The notes under the pieces: model-generated
What the model saw: only the letters and a program-made list of their open reading frames with translations
Databases searched by the model: none
What the model was told of the DNA's origin: nothing
Assembly: GCA_017654935.2 (NCBI GenBank)
Contig: CM065711.1
Coordinates: 28,299,911-28,363,910 of the forward strand
Direction: 5' to 3'
DNA length: 64,000 bases
From: Phymorhynchus buccinoides
Lineage: Eukaryota; Mollusca; Gastropoda; Neogastropoda; Raphitomidae
Shown here: positions 1 through 12,661 of the stretch, piece by piece
Position numbering within the stretch: position 1 is the first letter of the stretch
Layout: each line of letters starts with the position of its first letter
Translations under genes and position numbers: made by a program

Positions 1-108
1 TCAAGTTTCACACATGCTTACACTTCCTATCAATAATTTTATTTAGAATCGTTCACTACAAATTGTGTGCAAGAGACACAAATATATTAAACAAGAAATC
101 AACCTGGA

Positions 109-650
<542 letters not shown>

Positions 651-1422
651 GCCACTTACATATTCATACGCACATAAGCTAACACTCACGCGCACACGGT
701 CCTATATGCAATTAAACCATTGTCAATTATCTTCTCTCTGTGGGGACGCGCGTGCGCGCACGTGTGCTTATTTGTACATCAATAATCAACGATCAATGAC
801 GTACATTTTAATTAATGTCAGAATTGATTTTTCTGTCACAATAGTGTCTGAAGAAAAGTGTGCGAGACACTTGAAAAATCGCTGCAAACTAGAATAATAT
901 GGGCGTTTGTGTTCTTTATTTTCTTGTATACATTTTAATGAAGGCAGTAGTTGTGTGAACAGTGATCGAAGCGATTTTTTAAAAAACTAAAGACCACAAA
1001 TTCATTCCTTGCTTATAGTTTTTTTGTTTGTTTGTTTTGTTTTGATTTCAGATGTATTTGTGCAAGAAAAAGAACAAAAAGAAAACATCTTTTCAATAAT
1101 AACAATGTTTCTCTCAGAATCTGTGTTCTTTATAAAAAAAAATAATGTTGTGATATTTATATTTATATTCTTTCTAAGCCCGATAATACTCTAACTTCAC
1201 ATCTCCTATATTTGAAGGAAACCTTGGTATCCGAAAGTCTGGTTTAAAGAAATTAATTCTGACATGCCTTATTCATAATTAACCCGTCAGTTGATAGTCT
1301 TAATTAATAACCATTCTTAATCTGAAGGTAAGGAGTCATGCAAGAAAGGAATAGTGCATTTAAAAGTCTTTTCTTTAATTGAAGCCTGAGTACTTGCAAC
1401 TTGGAAACTGGCATGATTAAAA

Positions 1423-1660
1423 CCCTTTCATCGCCACTGTCGCCTCTTGGCACCACAATGATTGAACACCCATGTCACTGAAAGGCATCAAATGAAGGAC
1501 TGGTATCCAGTGACCTTATGTTCTTAATTTTGGGAGGTAAGGATAGACCCTATTTGAGGCATGTCGCAGAGGAATCCCCAGTATTCCAGACAGAATCTTT
1601 TCTCTACCCAGGTAAGTTTAATGGTAAATTTTGGCTGAGGAATGGCTAGCGTTGAAAGGG
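1423..1660. mobile_element. piggyBac-type MITE, copy 1 (diverged)
   Basis: Ends are inverted (CCCTTTCATCGCC ... GTTGAAAGGG) and flanked by TTAA-containing sequence. Internal blocks match the better preserved copies at 23595, 48624 and 50148, including the phrases for a cassette around ACCACAATG and CTACCCAGGTAA. CCCTTT termini with TTAA targets are the hallmark of piggyBac-mobilised elements. No coding capacity. Confidence 0.7.
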
Positions 1661-1800
1661 TTTAAAATCAACGTTCATAAAATAAAGTTATAACAAAATC
1701 AAGAAGGGGTTTGGATGAATTTAAAGAGAGGAATATATTAATGATCTTTCTGTATTTTTTTCTAATTTAATACAATAAAATGTCTTACTGTAGACTTAAG

Positions 1801-2760
1801 ATTATCAATTCAATTCAATTCAAATAACTTTATTAATCCCACAGGAAATTAAGAGGCACAATCTCAGGCTTCATAAACTATGTCAATAAATATGCACAGC
1901 ATAAAATAATTATAAATAATAATAATAATTAATAATGCTTATATAGCGCATAATCTTGCAAAGCAACTCAATGCGCTTTTCACTCACCATTCGTACAAAC
2001 ATTTCTAACAAACTGGCCCACGCATCCTCACCATACATCTCTATGAAAATGAATACATATTAGAAAATGCATTGCATAATTATAATCATAACACAACACA
2101 CCAACACCCACCTCCCTTCAACACCACCACCCCAACCATCCCCCCACCCCACCCCCCCCCCCTGCCCCCTGCTCCCCACCCCCACCCCATACACACACGC
2201 GCGCACGCGTTAACCTCATACTCAACGTCTTCAATGAGCTGGAAAACAAGAGTGGGGAAAGGATCATAGACTTTGCAGAGAGAAAGCTTTCCTGAAGAAG
2301 TGGGTCTTTAGTTGGGACTTGAAGGAAGGAAGAGTGGACTGGTTACGGGTATGGTCAGGGAGAGAATTCCAAACGTTTGGTGCAACAAAACTAAACGCCC
2401 TCTCACCCGAAGACTTCAATTTTTTTTTAAGGCTTTACGCCCTCTTCGGCCTTTCGGCCATGTGGGGCGAAGACTTCAAGGACCGCTTAGGAACTTTAAG
2501 AACTTTTTGAAAAATACTATCCGATGGCACAGAAAGAGTACAAAACAAGCGATTGAAAAGGGAAAGAGGTAGATTACTGTAAGTATAAAACATAAACGCC
2601 TTCACACACGCTCTACTGTCTTCACACCCGTGGTTGCTATGGTTTTGACCGAGTAAGTCGAGGTAATCAACTCTAATTTTTACGAAGCGCTCTCCCCTAG
2701 TTTTTCTTTCTTTCCGAAAATCGTCTATTTTGCTCCCAAAGGTCATGCAAAAAAGAGGTT
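1801..2760 (-). repeat. LINE/SINE-type 3' ends and associated interspersed repeat
   Basis: At 1801 an (CAATT)n tract precedes AATAACTTTATTAATCCC, which read on the minus strand is a retroelement 3' end with a short tandem tail. At about 1907-1985 a second minus-strand tail (ATT)n follows TATATAGCGC, the same 3' signature as the LINE ending at 27940. 2290-2760 contains a further interspersed segment; its short frames are not supported as genes. A C-rich tract lies at 2095-2200. Confidence 0.55.
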
Positions 2761-3820
2761 GGAATTAAAAAAAACAAAAAAGATTTCCCCGTTATTCTTT
2801 GTTGTATTTCTGCCATAGACTCACTGGCTGACTATTTCAACTCACTCCGCCCTGCGCCCAATAATTTGCCGGGCGCCATAGTGGCGCAGCTACCAGCGCC
2901 TGCGCCCAACAAATTGTGGGGCAGAGACCACCATTACACTTTCCTTATCACCGATTATTGATTATGAATGAATGAAAAATTGTTTTACGTCCTCTCGACC
3001 CGGGAAGGCACATATGGGACATGTATTATTTGTGAGTTGTTTAAATAGGACATAAAACATGTACAAATCAAAAAAATGGACAGACATCACAACCACGGAG
3101 ACAAAACATAAAAAATGGGGTGAAGGTAACTCTTAGCGACATGTCAAATAAATAACATTTATATTTGAAAGGATATAAAATTATAAAGTCTTACTGTCTA
3201 TGAGGTTTGAAATTGTAAAATAGTATTCATACTTATAAAATTATCTATGCTGAAATGATTTTGTTACTCTGGTAGAAGACCGAAACCCAACCGAAACCTC
3301 CTACTCGATTAAAATGTCATTATTATTAAAATTTCATTATTGATTAAAAAAAACTTCTCTTGCTTTTATACCGTTCTCTTGCTTCTTTTTCTAGCCTACC
3401 TTTCGAACGTTTAATGCTCTCCTAATATTGGCAACTCTCTTAGTTTTACTCTGTTTACTTTACTACCACTGTTACTAAAAAGGTGGCACTTCCGTTGGAA
3501 GGGTCGAGATGCGCACGCAGGTGCGGGGGTGGGGGGGCCATACAAAACAATGGGTAGTACCTTCCGGTGGATGTTTTCCCACGCATGGTTGTACCCACAG
3601 ATTCATATTAATTTTCTTGGATGGGCTTTCTTGAGATCTATTCGACCTGAATCCATAACCAAGGAGAAATATGCTATCGTCAGACACTAACACCACTAGA
3701 AATACTCATTTTACGAGAAAAAATGTCGAGGGGGGGTTGTTGTTTTTTTACAAAATGATTGCTATATACACTTCTTTATGAATAATAACCAACCAAAAAA
3801 TTTGGTATGTATCGATGAAA
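2761..3820. other. Non-coding stretch, no gene seen
   Basis: Only a fragment near 2965-3035 is recognisable: it shares the TTTTACGTCCTCTCG / CATATGGGACAT phrases with the interspersed repeat at 4578-4777. The rest is AT-rich sequence with a G-run at 3523-3538. No coding support. Confidence 0.5.
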
Positions 3821-4021
3821 AGATATTCAGTTTTGTTTAAAAAAAATTTCAGCATGATCTGGAGTTTTCTGTCAACAAAAAAAATAGAAATAATGACGTC
3901 ATTTCTGGGGAAACTCCAGATACATTTCTGGGAAATTTCACACAAGGATTCTACACGTCACAGTTATGGACCACGTACATAAATATTGGCTACTATGCTA
4001 CAAACCACAAGAGGTCTTTGT

Positions 4022-4823
4022 TTTAAGGTGGACCCTGACGGATGAGTTTTTGCAAAAAAACACGTCGAGGTCACCAGAAAGACAGTCTTTTCAAGAATCG
4101 GAACACTCACTTTGCTCTGGTTTCTTAGAAATTAAACCGTCAAAACGGCGATTTTTCCTTGGCGGAGATGCCGGAGAGAGTAGCCATTTTGGATGGGGTG
4201 GGTGGAGGTCACTCATTGTGGTTGAAGCGTTTTCTTTTTTTGTAGTGCAGTAAAAAAAAAAAGGGAGCTATTTCCTTTGTTGTGAGCGAAACTCCTTTAG
4301 ATAAACTGTATAAAATAAAATAAAATAAAAAAATAAAAAGGCGTTTATTGCGAAAAGTTCGTGCAAACGATTTGGTCTAAACACAGGCGGCCATTCAAAA
4401 AGAGACGACAAACGCCTTCTCTTTGGGTGAAATAATTTGACTTCCAGCACCTCCGCCAAGAAGGAATCGCCTTTTTGACGGCTTGATTTCTGGGAAACCA
4501 GAGCAAAGTGAGTGTTGCGATCTCTGAAAAGGGTGTTTTCCTGCTGATCTGGACGTGTTTCTTGCAAAAACTCAGAATGAAAGATGGTGTTTTACGTCCT
4601 CTCGGTCATAGACACACATATGGGACATTTGTAAATACAAAGATGGTGGGAACAATACTGGAGGCAATGCCCGGAAGCAGTGCAACACCAGTAAAGTCCC
4701 GAGTTTTTAACAATATAGATAGGTGTAGCGGTAACCACGCCTCGGCTAAACCTCATCGGCTATGGTACCGCCACAATAATTATTGATTTGCAAAAGCTCA
4801 TCCGTCAGGGTGCCCCTTTAAAG
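4022..4823. mobile_element. Foldback (long inverted repeat) element with nested insertion
   Basis: The left arm begins AAGGTGGACCCTGACGGATGAG-like at 4025 and is mirrored at the right end (CATCCGTCAGGGTGCC, 4799-4814). The arms continue inward, sharing AACACGTC, AGAGCAAAGTGAGTG and TTGGCGGAG blocks in opposite orientation. The right arm is interrupted at about 4578-4777 by the 200-bp repeat described separately. A diverged single arm of the same family lies at 16345-16600. Confidence 0.75.
4578..4777 (-). repeat. 200-bp interspersed repeat (R190 family), copy 1
   Basis: Matches, in reverse orientation, 17994-18185 and 41975-42175, and the two adjacent partial copies at 63480-63830. Conserved phrases include CATATGGGACATTTG, GGGACTTTACTGG (as its complement) and CCTCGGTTAAACC. 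No terminal inverted repeat and no coding frame are seen; the family is probably a SINE or other short retroelement, but I cannot find a clear pol III box. Confidence 0.65.
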
Positions 4824-5230
4824 GATATTGCTTCACACAACATGTGGTTCTGAGTCTACGAAATAGAATTAATGACGTCATAATTTGGAAACCCAAAGAG
4901 AAAATTCTAAAATATTTCACACAAAACCTCTACACATCCTAAAGATTGACAAGCAAGTAAAATGCACATGTAGTATCAAAAGAGGACTGTCTACTACACT
5001 ATTTTGTTCACTTGATATGGAGTTTTCAGTCTATAAATAGAATCGATGACGTCATAACTAGAAAACGCCAAAGGGAATTTTTCGGGAAATTTCACAGAAA
5101 GATTCTACACATGCTAATGCATCACAGGCATGAATATTGGCTTGAAAGTATCAAAAGAGATCACATATTATGTAATTGTTGTTTACATTTTCTTCAGGTG
5201 ATATAGAATTACCTGTCTGAACACAAAAAT

Positions 5231-5529
<299 letters not shown>

Positions 5530-5619
5530 AATGAATGGGATATTGAAGTGAATGACGTCATAACTCGGAAACCCCAAGGGGATTTTCTGGGATATTTCAC
5601 AGAGATTCTACACAACTAG

Positions 5620-5870
5620 TCCATCACTTGGAACCAAAATTGACTTGTGTGTGTCCTGAACAGGCTCCACTGAACTCCACCGAAGTGACTCAGCAGAAGT
5701 GCAGTGTCTCCTCGGTTGGTTGCCTCCTAACGGCCTAACATAGATTCGCTCCCCTGGAACTGCTGGTCTCGGTTTCTGTGACTTGAACAAACCCAGGTGT
5801 AGCTGCGAATTGGGATTCGGAACGAGCGGCGTGGGAGCAACGCCACTGTACAGCCCAGAAGATGGGACAG
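5620..5870 (-). repeat. Interspersed repeat shared with 62125-62345
   Basis: Contains the complement of the copy at 62 kb: CCTGAACAGGCTCC, CACCGAAGTGACTCAGCAG, CTAACATAGATTCGCTCCCC and GTGTAGCTGCGAATTGGGAT are shared. About 220 bp. Class unknown; no terminal repeats are evident. Confidence 0.7.
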
Positions 5871-5879
5871 CAAAAAAAT

Positions 5880-6590
5880 AAAAAAAATAAAAATTGGCTT
5901 GTGTAGTACCTTCAGTGCAATATCAGTCCACTGTCCTCTCTTGGTCTCTTCGCCTGTTAGCTGCATACCAGAAATAATACACTTTGAAACTAAAACGACC
6001 TTGAGAATGACCTTGACCTTAAAAATGACATCAAAACATCTAATGGATCCTAGTTACCAGTTACACAAAATTAAATCCATAACAAAAGGTTATATTTCAT
6101 AAGCCTTATGCTGTAAAAAGTACTTTAATTTGACCCATTCCCCCACCGGAGGCGGCCATATTGGAATTTTGAGGGGGGGAAATGACGTCATAAGGGAACG
6201 AGCACAATTTGTTTCGTATAGGTTTTAAAGATATTAACCCCATGCCTATCACCATGCCAAATTTCAAAGACTTGTCAAGGAAGTGCACAAAGTGCACGAT
6301 TGGTGCAAATAAGAAAATACTCCCACCCCGTTTTTCATTGTCTTCGTGTCACAAAGTGCACGATTGGTGCAAATATGAAAATACTCCCACCCCGTTACTC
6401 AGTCTTGTGTGTTTTGCAATAAAACTAGTATCTCTCTCTCAGAAACTCCAGGCTGGGACTGCAGCTCACAGGGCCAATGGGAAGCGCGCAAAGGGTTAAT
6501 AAACACGAAAGGTAACTCTCTCTGTAATGAGCTCCCTTCACCAAAGTTATTATCGGCACCAGCTCGCCTAGCAAAGCATAAGCAACAGCC
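5880..6590. other. Non-coding stretch with a short direct repeat
   Basis: No gene seen. The 45-bp segment CACAAAGTGCACGATTGGTG plus following AATACTCCCACCCC occurs twice in tandem (about 6284-6330 and 6350-6395), and TGACGTCA lies at 6183. Remaining short frames lack any family signature. Confidence 0.45.
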
Positions 6591-6599
6591 GCATTGAGA

Positions 6600-6830
6600 C
6601 AGACCCAGGTTCATCCCAGGGACCCCCATTTGGGGGTCTATGAAGCACTAAATCTTCTAAAGGACCCTCTAATAGAATGTGCAGGGGGTCCCAGAGATGC
6701 ACTAGAAAAATTCTTTTTAGCATTCGCTATGCCACTGGGACCCTCTATCCCGCCTCTAGGACCCTCTATAATGTAAGTATAGGGACCCCTGGTTTTGCGG
6801 GACGATTGGGAGCCCTCTATCCTTAAAAAA
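6600..6830 (+). repeat. GGGTCCC-rich interspersed repeat, copy 1
   Basis: Shares with 39176-39400 (opposite strand) the phrases GGGGGTCTATGAAGCACTA, TGCACTAGAAAAATTC, TTTTAGCATT and TTGCGGGACGATTGGGAGC. The ends (GGGACCCCCATTTGGGGGTC) form a small palindrome. Presumably a transposable element; no protein. Confidence 0.7.
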
Positions 6831-7009
6831 ACAACTATGCTATTTAAAAAATGTAAAACACTTTTAATTAAATTCGTGTAATTGACTATGCGCAAACTTC
6901 AGTGTTCAGGAAATTGTAATTCGTATAAAGACTAATGAGTCGCTGAGCGGCAGACAAGGTTCCCCGCGTTACCTCCCCACCGACAGTCGTACACATGTCT
7001 TTGTTATTT

Positions 7010-7239
7010 AGGTATTAGATATTAGGTAATCTACAGTCACGGAGGCATCTCTGTGAAATTCGGGTTGCTCCCACCTGGAGAGAGCGTCGCAGCCAGAGGC
7101 GCGCCACACATTTTTAAAAACAAATTTTGCATGTGATTTCTGTGTGACTGATGAGGAAGGAGGAGGGGTAAATTTTGACCAAATGACAACTTTTTTCGTT
7201 GCCACTGGGTTTAACGTGTGCTAAGTGCATGGGCACACG

Positions 7240-7270
<31 letters not shown>

Positions 7271-7395
7271 TCCACGTTCAGACCCGTAAGGCCTAGTGCA
7301 GAGTGAGAGGGGAAAATCCCCTGTATACCCAGGTTCGAACTCGGGCTTACTTGACACAAGGCGAACGCTTTACCTCTGTGCCACTCTACACCACA
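7010..7395 (-). mobile_element. tRNA-derived SINE (family S), near full length
   Basis: On the minus strand the 5' head at about 7325-7395 resembles a tRNA: an A-box-like GTGGCACAGAGG and an exact B-box-like GAGTTCGAACC at the expected spacing. The body (TTGTCATTTGGTCAAAATTT, then AGGAAGGAGGAG on the other strand) and the 3' block with CACCTGGAGAGAG and GTCACGGAGGCATCTCTG recur at 23394, 43995, 49015 and 54972. pol III origin is inferred from the boxes. Confidence 0.8.
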
Positions 7396-7785
7396 ATATT
7401 ATGAACACCCCCTCTTCACCCCATCCCCTTTGCAAAAAAAAATAAAATCAAAACGTACCTCTTTGGGTTACACTGATCACGTATGTAGGTTACAATTACG
7501 GTTCTTTGGGTGTGCGACGAATAGCTTTTTGACATAAGGCACTATATGAAAGGTCAAGGTCAATAAGGTTAAAAAAAATCTCTAGTTGCAGTCCTTGAGT
7601 GATGGTGATCGATAATTAAAAAAATGATTTGGTTATATACAAGACAAAAACATCATACACTATGATGTCATAACCAATCCATGGATTAACAAAGAAGGTG
7701 TTGCCCTTCGAAATCATTTCACTGTGTACACATTTGGTGTTTTGTTTGTTTTAAGTTCATTACAACAACAAGAACAATGTGTTAA

Positions 7786-8229
7786 CCTTTACCGGATCAT
7801 GCTTTTGACTACACGGACACGATGGCGGGGGTCTTCCACGACCCCCTACTCAGCAAAGAGCAAATTCCGAGGTGTTTATCCCTGTCCGGATGGCGGGGGT
7901 CTCCCACGACCCCTACTTGTCAAAGAGGCACCATGTGTTTATCCCTGTCCGGATGGCGGGGGTCTCTCACGACCCCTACTCAATGCACTGCAGTGCTCTT
8001 TAAAGTAGGGGTCGTGGGAGACCCCCGTCATCCGGACAGGTATATCAAAATTACGCGTCATATTACGTCATTTATATTTTATACACATTAATGAAATTTA
8101 ACACACTTAAAGCCATTTACGTTTTTGACAAAGTCATGAAATTTCATGAAGATTGCTTAAATAGTTTTAGAGATATAACATGTTTTGTGTGTCAAGGGGT
8201 CGTGGGCTACCCCAGAAGTCCGGTAAAGG
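7786..8229. mobile_element. piggyBac-type MITE with TTAA target duplication (second family)
   Basis: Perfect ends CCTTTACCGGA ... TCCGGTAAAGG flanked on both sides by TTAA (7782-7785 and 8230-8233). Inside are three direct copies of GGCGGGGGTCT..CACGACCCC and one inverted copy (about 8007-8030), so the element can fold on itself. Short open frames across it are repeats of this motif and not genes. Confidence 0.85.
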
Positions 8230-9334
8230 TTAAATTGCATGTGAAGATGCAGTAAAAGCTTTCTGTGAAACATGCTTTCGGTTTTGTAGTTCCTTTTTGC
8301 CACTGGGCTTAACGTGCGCTAAGTTCTAATTGGTGTTGATGACAAGAGCATATTCATCATCATAGTCATCATCGTCATTATCATCATCATCATCATCATC
8401 ATCAAAAGTAGTAGTAGTGATGAAAAACCTTAAAAATACAAATGCTTCATTGGATGAACATAGGAACTACACAAACGGAAAAAACAATCAGCAAAACGTG
8501 TCGTGTGATGCTGAGATTAGTGTAATATTTTGTCATCCTTTTTCTTCTCCTTTTTTATTTTAGTTGTAATCCTGTTTGAATGTGTACTTGGCTGTTGGTC
8601 TATGTGCGTACTGGTTATTGTGGGCGGGACGTAAATGTATTGCTTCCTTCTTTTTGAAACGCAACATACTTTTTCAAACTAACAAAGTATGACAGAACAA
8701 GAAATGGCACTGTTTAGTTACTTATTGAATATTGTAAAACTAACACAAGAAAATATAATTTTACTACCTTTACCGGATCATGCTTTTGACTACACGGACA
8801 CGATGGCGGGGGTCTTCCACGACCCCCTACTCAGCAAAGAGCAAATTCCGAGGTGTTTATCCCTGTCCGGATGGCGGGGGTCTCCCACGACCCCTACTTG
8901 TCAAAGAGGCACCATGTGTTTATCCCTGTCCGGATGGCGGGGGTCTCCCACGACCCCTACTCAATGCACTGCAGTGCTCTTTAAAGTAGGGGTCGTGGGA
9001 GACCCCCGTCATCCGGACAGGTATATCAAAATTACGCGTCATATTACGTCATTTATATTTTATACACATTAATGAAATTTAACACACTTAAAGCCATTTA
9101 CGTTTTTGACAAAGTCATGAAATTTCATGAAGATTGCTTAAATAGTTTTAGAGATATAACATGTTTTATGTGTCAAGGGGTCGTGGGAGACCCCAGAAGT
9201 CCGGTAAAGGTTAAATTGCATGTGAAGATGCAGTAAAAGCTTTCTGTGAAACATGCTTTCGGTTTTGTAGTTCCTTTTTTCTAATTGGTGTTGATGACAA
9301 GAGCATAGTCATCATCATAGTCATCATCGTCATT

Positions 9335-9366
<32 letters not shown>

Positions 9367-9725
9367 TAGTAGTAGTGATGAAAAACCTTAAAAATACAAA
9401 TGCTTCATTGGATGAACATCGGAACTACACAAACGGAAAAAACAATCAGCAAAACGTGTCGTGTGATGCTGAGATTAGTGTAATATTTTGTCATCCTTTT
9501 TCTTCTCCTTTTTTATTTTAGTTGTAATCCTGTTTGAATGTGTACTTGGCTGTTGGTCTATGTGCGTACTGGTTATTGTGGGCGGGACGTAAATGTATTG
9601 CTTCCTTCTTTTTGAAACGCAACATACTTTTTCAAACTAACAAAGTATGACAGAACAAGAAATAGCACTGATAAAATACTTATTGAATATTGTAAAACTA
9701 ACACAAGAAAATATTCTTTTACTAA
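7786..9725. repeat. Tandem duplication of a ~970-bp unit containing the MITE
   Basis: Units 7786-8766 and 8767-about 9725 are nearly identical. The second lacks about 25 bp present at about 8299-8323 and differs at scattered bases. Each begins exactly at the MITE terminus CCTTTACCGGA and ends with AAAATAT..TTTTACTA. The second MITE copy (8767-9210) has TTAA only on its right, so it arose by duplication and not by a second transposition. A (TCA)n stretch lies in each unit (8340-8403; 9300-9361). Confidence 0.9.
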
Positions 9726-10800
9726 TTGAGTTGCACCTTTATGGAATCAACTACCAACTAACATTAAGAGAGCACCTAATACTAACAGCTTTAAAAATCA
9801 GCTCGACCAATTACATTTTTATAATGACATAATGTACGAATACGATGATTAATTCATCGCACAAACCTGCGTGTACGATATACCTTGAGTATGTAAAAAT
9901 AAAACCCAAAACACACAGATGGGACTTTGAAAGCCTAACGGCTATATTATTTTCGTCCCTAATCCTAATCCTAAAAAGTATGCATTGAACCAACAGCTTT
10001 CGGCAAGCATTTCTTTTTTACATTTCTGTTTTTCAAATTGACCTTTACTTCATTAATTGGTTGTAGTGGACGTTGAACTCGTTGCTGCCCGCTTTCAGTT
10101 AACGGTAAACAGTTTAAATGCAGGGCAGCCTGGGGTATGAGTTAGATACATAGTCAGCTCTCTCCCACATTCCACCAAAAGCTCGTATCTCTAACGACTT
10201 TGTATCTGGGGTAAATGAGGTTGTGTAAATATAGGAATCGTATCTTCGTGCTTTTCAAGTATATCTTTAATTTCTTCTTCTTCTTTTTTCAAAATTCAGG
10301 ACTAAACTTGCCATGTCTTGAACAAGATAATTATTCATCATAGTTAATAAATTGTGGTAAACGCGGTTAATTTTTAAAACAGTTTTTTTTCGCTTTTCTG
10401 AAAACTACCAAAATCGAGATACAAGGTTTGTGATTTTCAAAAACTGATCAAAACTCTATGAGAAGTTGACATACTTGCCTAGTGCATACCATAGTGAGGC
10501 AAAAGTTCGGTCAAATCATTTGAAACAGCAAATGTTGTCATCCAAATCATATTGATAAAAGCCTCACATACAGTTTCATGCTGTTAGCCAGTGTTAAGTT
10601 CTGATGGAGTTTTGATCATAATCTCTATTAAATAGTAATCTCAGGCTCTCCTTAATGTGTAAGAAGTGTGTCATATGTTGCCAATAGTTTTTTTGGGAGA
10701 ATATAATGTCTTGTGATCATATATTGTAAATTATTGTAGATCAGTTACTGTCAAGTTATTATACAGTCTCCTTATGAAATAAGAAACCACAAAAATCACA
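9726..10800. other. Upstream region of GPCR gene 1, no gene seen
   Basis: A 61-codon frame at 9647-9832 starts in the duplicated unit and runs out of it; it has no recognisable domain. The remainder is AT-rich and could hold promoter or 5' UTR sequence for the GPCR, but no specific element is identifiable. Confidence 0.4.
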
Positions 10801-10802
10801 AG

Positions 10803-11834
10803 ATGACCACTGAAGGGAGTGCAGCTACGGTCAGTCTCCAAGTGTCTGAAGTGACCAGTGCAACAGACAACTCGGACAGTGTAAACCCCAACAGGGACAA
10901 GTGGGATGACGTCAACAATCCCCACATGGCTGTCTTCTCCCTCATCGAGGATGTCGGGAATCCAATCGTGGTCTGTTTTGGAATGTTTGGAAATCTCATG
11001 ATAATTCTCATCATGTTTCGCCTTCCCTCGTCCACATTCAGTGTCTTCTTCAAAGTGATGGCCATGTCTGATCAGCTGGTGCTGATAATAGGACCCCTGG
11101 AACGATGGCTGTATGGGAAATTTGATGTCATGTATTTCAGTGCTCGAAACTCCGGGCAGTGTAAGCTGAACAGAATGATATTTCTCACAGCATCGGCAGT
11201 ATCGGTAGACATGCTTGTTGCACTCACCATGCTCAGAGCTGCTTCTGTGCTGTGGCCACTTCGTGTCGGTGCTGTATGGACAAAGGAAAAGTCCAGAATT
11301 GTGGCTGGCATATTGATCGCCACTCTCATTTCAATGAATTGTTACGTACTCAAAATATATCAAGTTGAAGATGGGTTTTGCACACTGTCTAAACGATATG
11401 TGCAATATCGGTGGATTCGTCAACTTCAAACTCGCTTAATTCCTTTCATACTGCTAGTCGTCAGCAGCAGTGTTTTGTTGTGGACACTGGTCAGATCCGT
11501 CAGATCGAATAAACAACAAACCAGCCAGGATTCCAGACAGCAGAAAGCGTGTTCACTGACTATCACCTTGATTGCTGCCAGTGTTCGTTTTGTCCTGCTA
11601 ACGACCCCTGTGATGGTCTACCTAATGACCCAGGAATTGCCTGATTGGGAAGACCCTGTAGACAACGGAAGACACTGGTTGCTTTACAATGTCAGCTGGC
11701 TCTTGTGGTACTGTAACAGTGCTGTCAACTTCTACCTGTTCTGTTGCACCGACACCAGGCTCAGAGCTGAGCTGCTCAAGATAGGGCAAGACGTGTATGG
11801 GTTATGTTGTGGGACAAAAAAATTACATTCGTAA
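10803..11834 (+). CDS. Intronless rhodopsin-class neuropeptide-receptor-like GPCR 1
   Basis: 343 residues with seven hydrophobic segments (roughly 51-73, 81-103, 121-146, 165-184, 211-231, 250-275, 296-315). Class A landmarks: GN at 63-64 (TM1), D90 (TM2), C120 paired with C193 (TM3/ECL2), P214 (TM5), P269 (TM6), and NSAVNFYLF at 305-313 in TM7, where the usual NPxxY proline is F. The DRY site at the end of TM3 is LRA (144-146), an atypical activation switch. The TM7 pattern and the RLxAELLK tail resemble FMRFamide-receptor-like expansions of lophotrochozoans (established pattern, from memory); the ligand is unknown. The 50-residue N terminus is S/T/D-rich. ATG at 10803 is the first in frame; no signal peptide is obvious. 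It forms a tandem pair with the gene 0.8 kb downstream. Confidence 0.88.
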   Translation: MTTEGSAATVSLQVSEVTSATDNSDSVNPNRDKWDDVNNPHMAVFSLIEDVGNPIVVCFGMFGNLMIILIMFRLPSSTFSVFFKVMAMSDQLVLIIGPLERWLYGKFDVMYFSARNSGQCKLNRMIFLTASAVSVDMLVALTMLRAASVLWPLRVGAVWTKEKSRIVAGILIATLISMNCYVLKIYQVEDGFCTLSKRYVQYRWIRQLQTRLIPFILLVVSSSVLLWTLVRSVRSNKQQTSQDSRQQKACSLTITLIAASVRFVLLTTPVMVYLMTQELPDWEDPVDNGRHWLLYNVSWLLWYCNSAVNFYLFCCTDTRLRAELLKIGQDVYGLCCGTKKLHS

Positions 11835-12661
11835 AATATCTCTCTCTCTCACTCTCTCTCTGCCTCAACCTGGCAGTTTACATAAGTCTTCCTAAGCATT
11901 TGTTTTGAAATGATGAAACGTAACAGTATTCACAAGAACTGTTATAAAAGTACATGTTTTCCTCGATTTGGTAAATCAACTATGCATGTAATTTCAGCTT
12001 CTCCAGTTTATGATAATTTGAATGGTAAATACTTGAGAAAATATATACATAATTCCTCTCCCTTGGTTCAATATTGATTATGGAATGAAAGTATGAAAAG
12101 GAAGATGAAGACAACTTGGGGTAAGCTAAAGGGCCGATAACCTAATGCTGCGCTTGGCAACAGACACTTATTCTGTTTTGGACTTTGTCTTTTGGTTTGG
12201 TTTAATTTGGAGGCACATTAAGCATGCCCTCATTGTGTACAAATCAGTGGCCTGATAGTAAATGTTGTCGAGTCATTGAATCTCTGTCTGTCGTTCTCTC
12301 TCGTCTATTTGTCTATGCTCTCCCCCTTCTCTTCTTTCCAAGCATATGTTGTATCAGAGTCATGTGTCACATGTGTAGTTTGGGTGCATTCAACAGGTTT
12401 TGTTTTTACAAAGGATCAGCGGTTCATTCCGTAACATTGGACATTATCTCTACAGCTGCTGTGAGAAGATCTGCTCCACCCTTGATTCTCAGCGCTGAGA
12501 GATGCATGACCAATGTACGGTTATTAATGGGATTCTGGTATCAGCTAACATGGCTCTATAAAGACAGGCAATACTGTTAAGAAGAAACTCCCTAAACCTT
12601 AAACTCAACTGTATCCAACTACCCTCTCAGTCCAGACTTTGTTGTGACTGGTTTGTATAGA
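11835..12661. other. Spacer between the two GPCR genes
   Basis: 3' UTR and intergenic sequence of gene 1 and the 5' region of gene 2. A short (TC)n lies directly after the first stop codon (11841-11865). A 118-codon frame at 12224-12580 lacks any family signature and is probably chance. A TCTCAGTCCAG near 12626-12636 could be an acceptor, so an upstream non-coding exon of gene 2 is possible. Confidence 0.4.

Noticed and set aside
12224..12580. 118-codon frame between the GPCR genes
   Set aside because: No homology or domain; the cysteine-rich content is compatible with chance.
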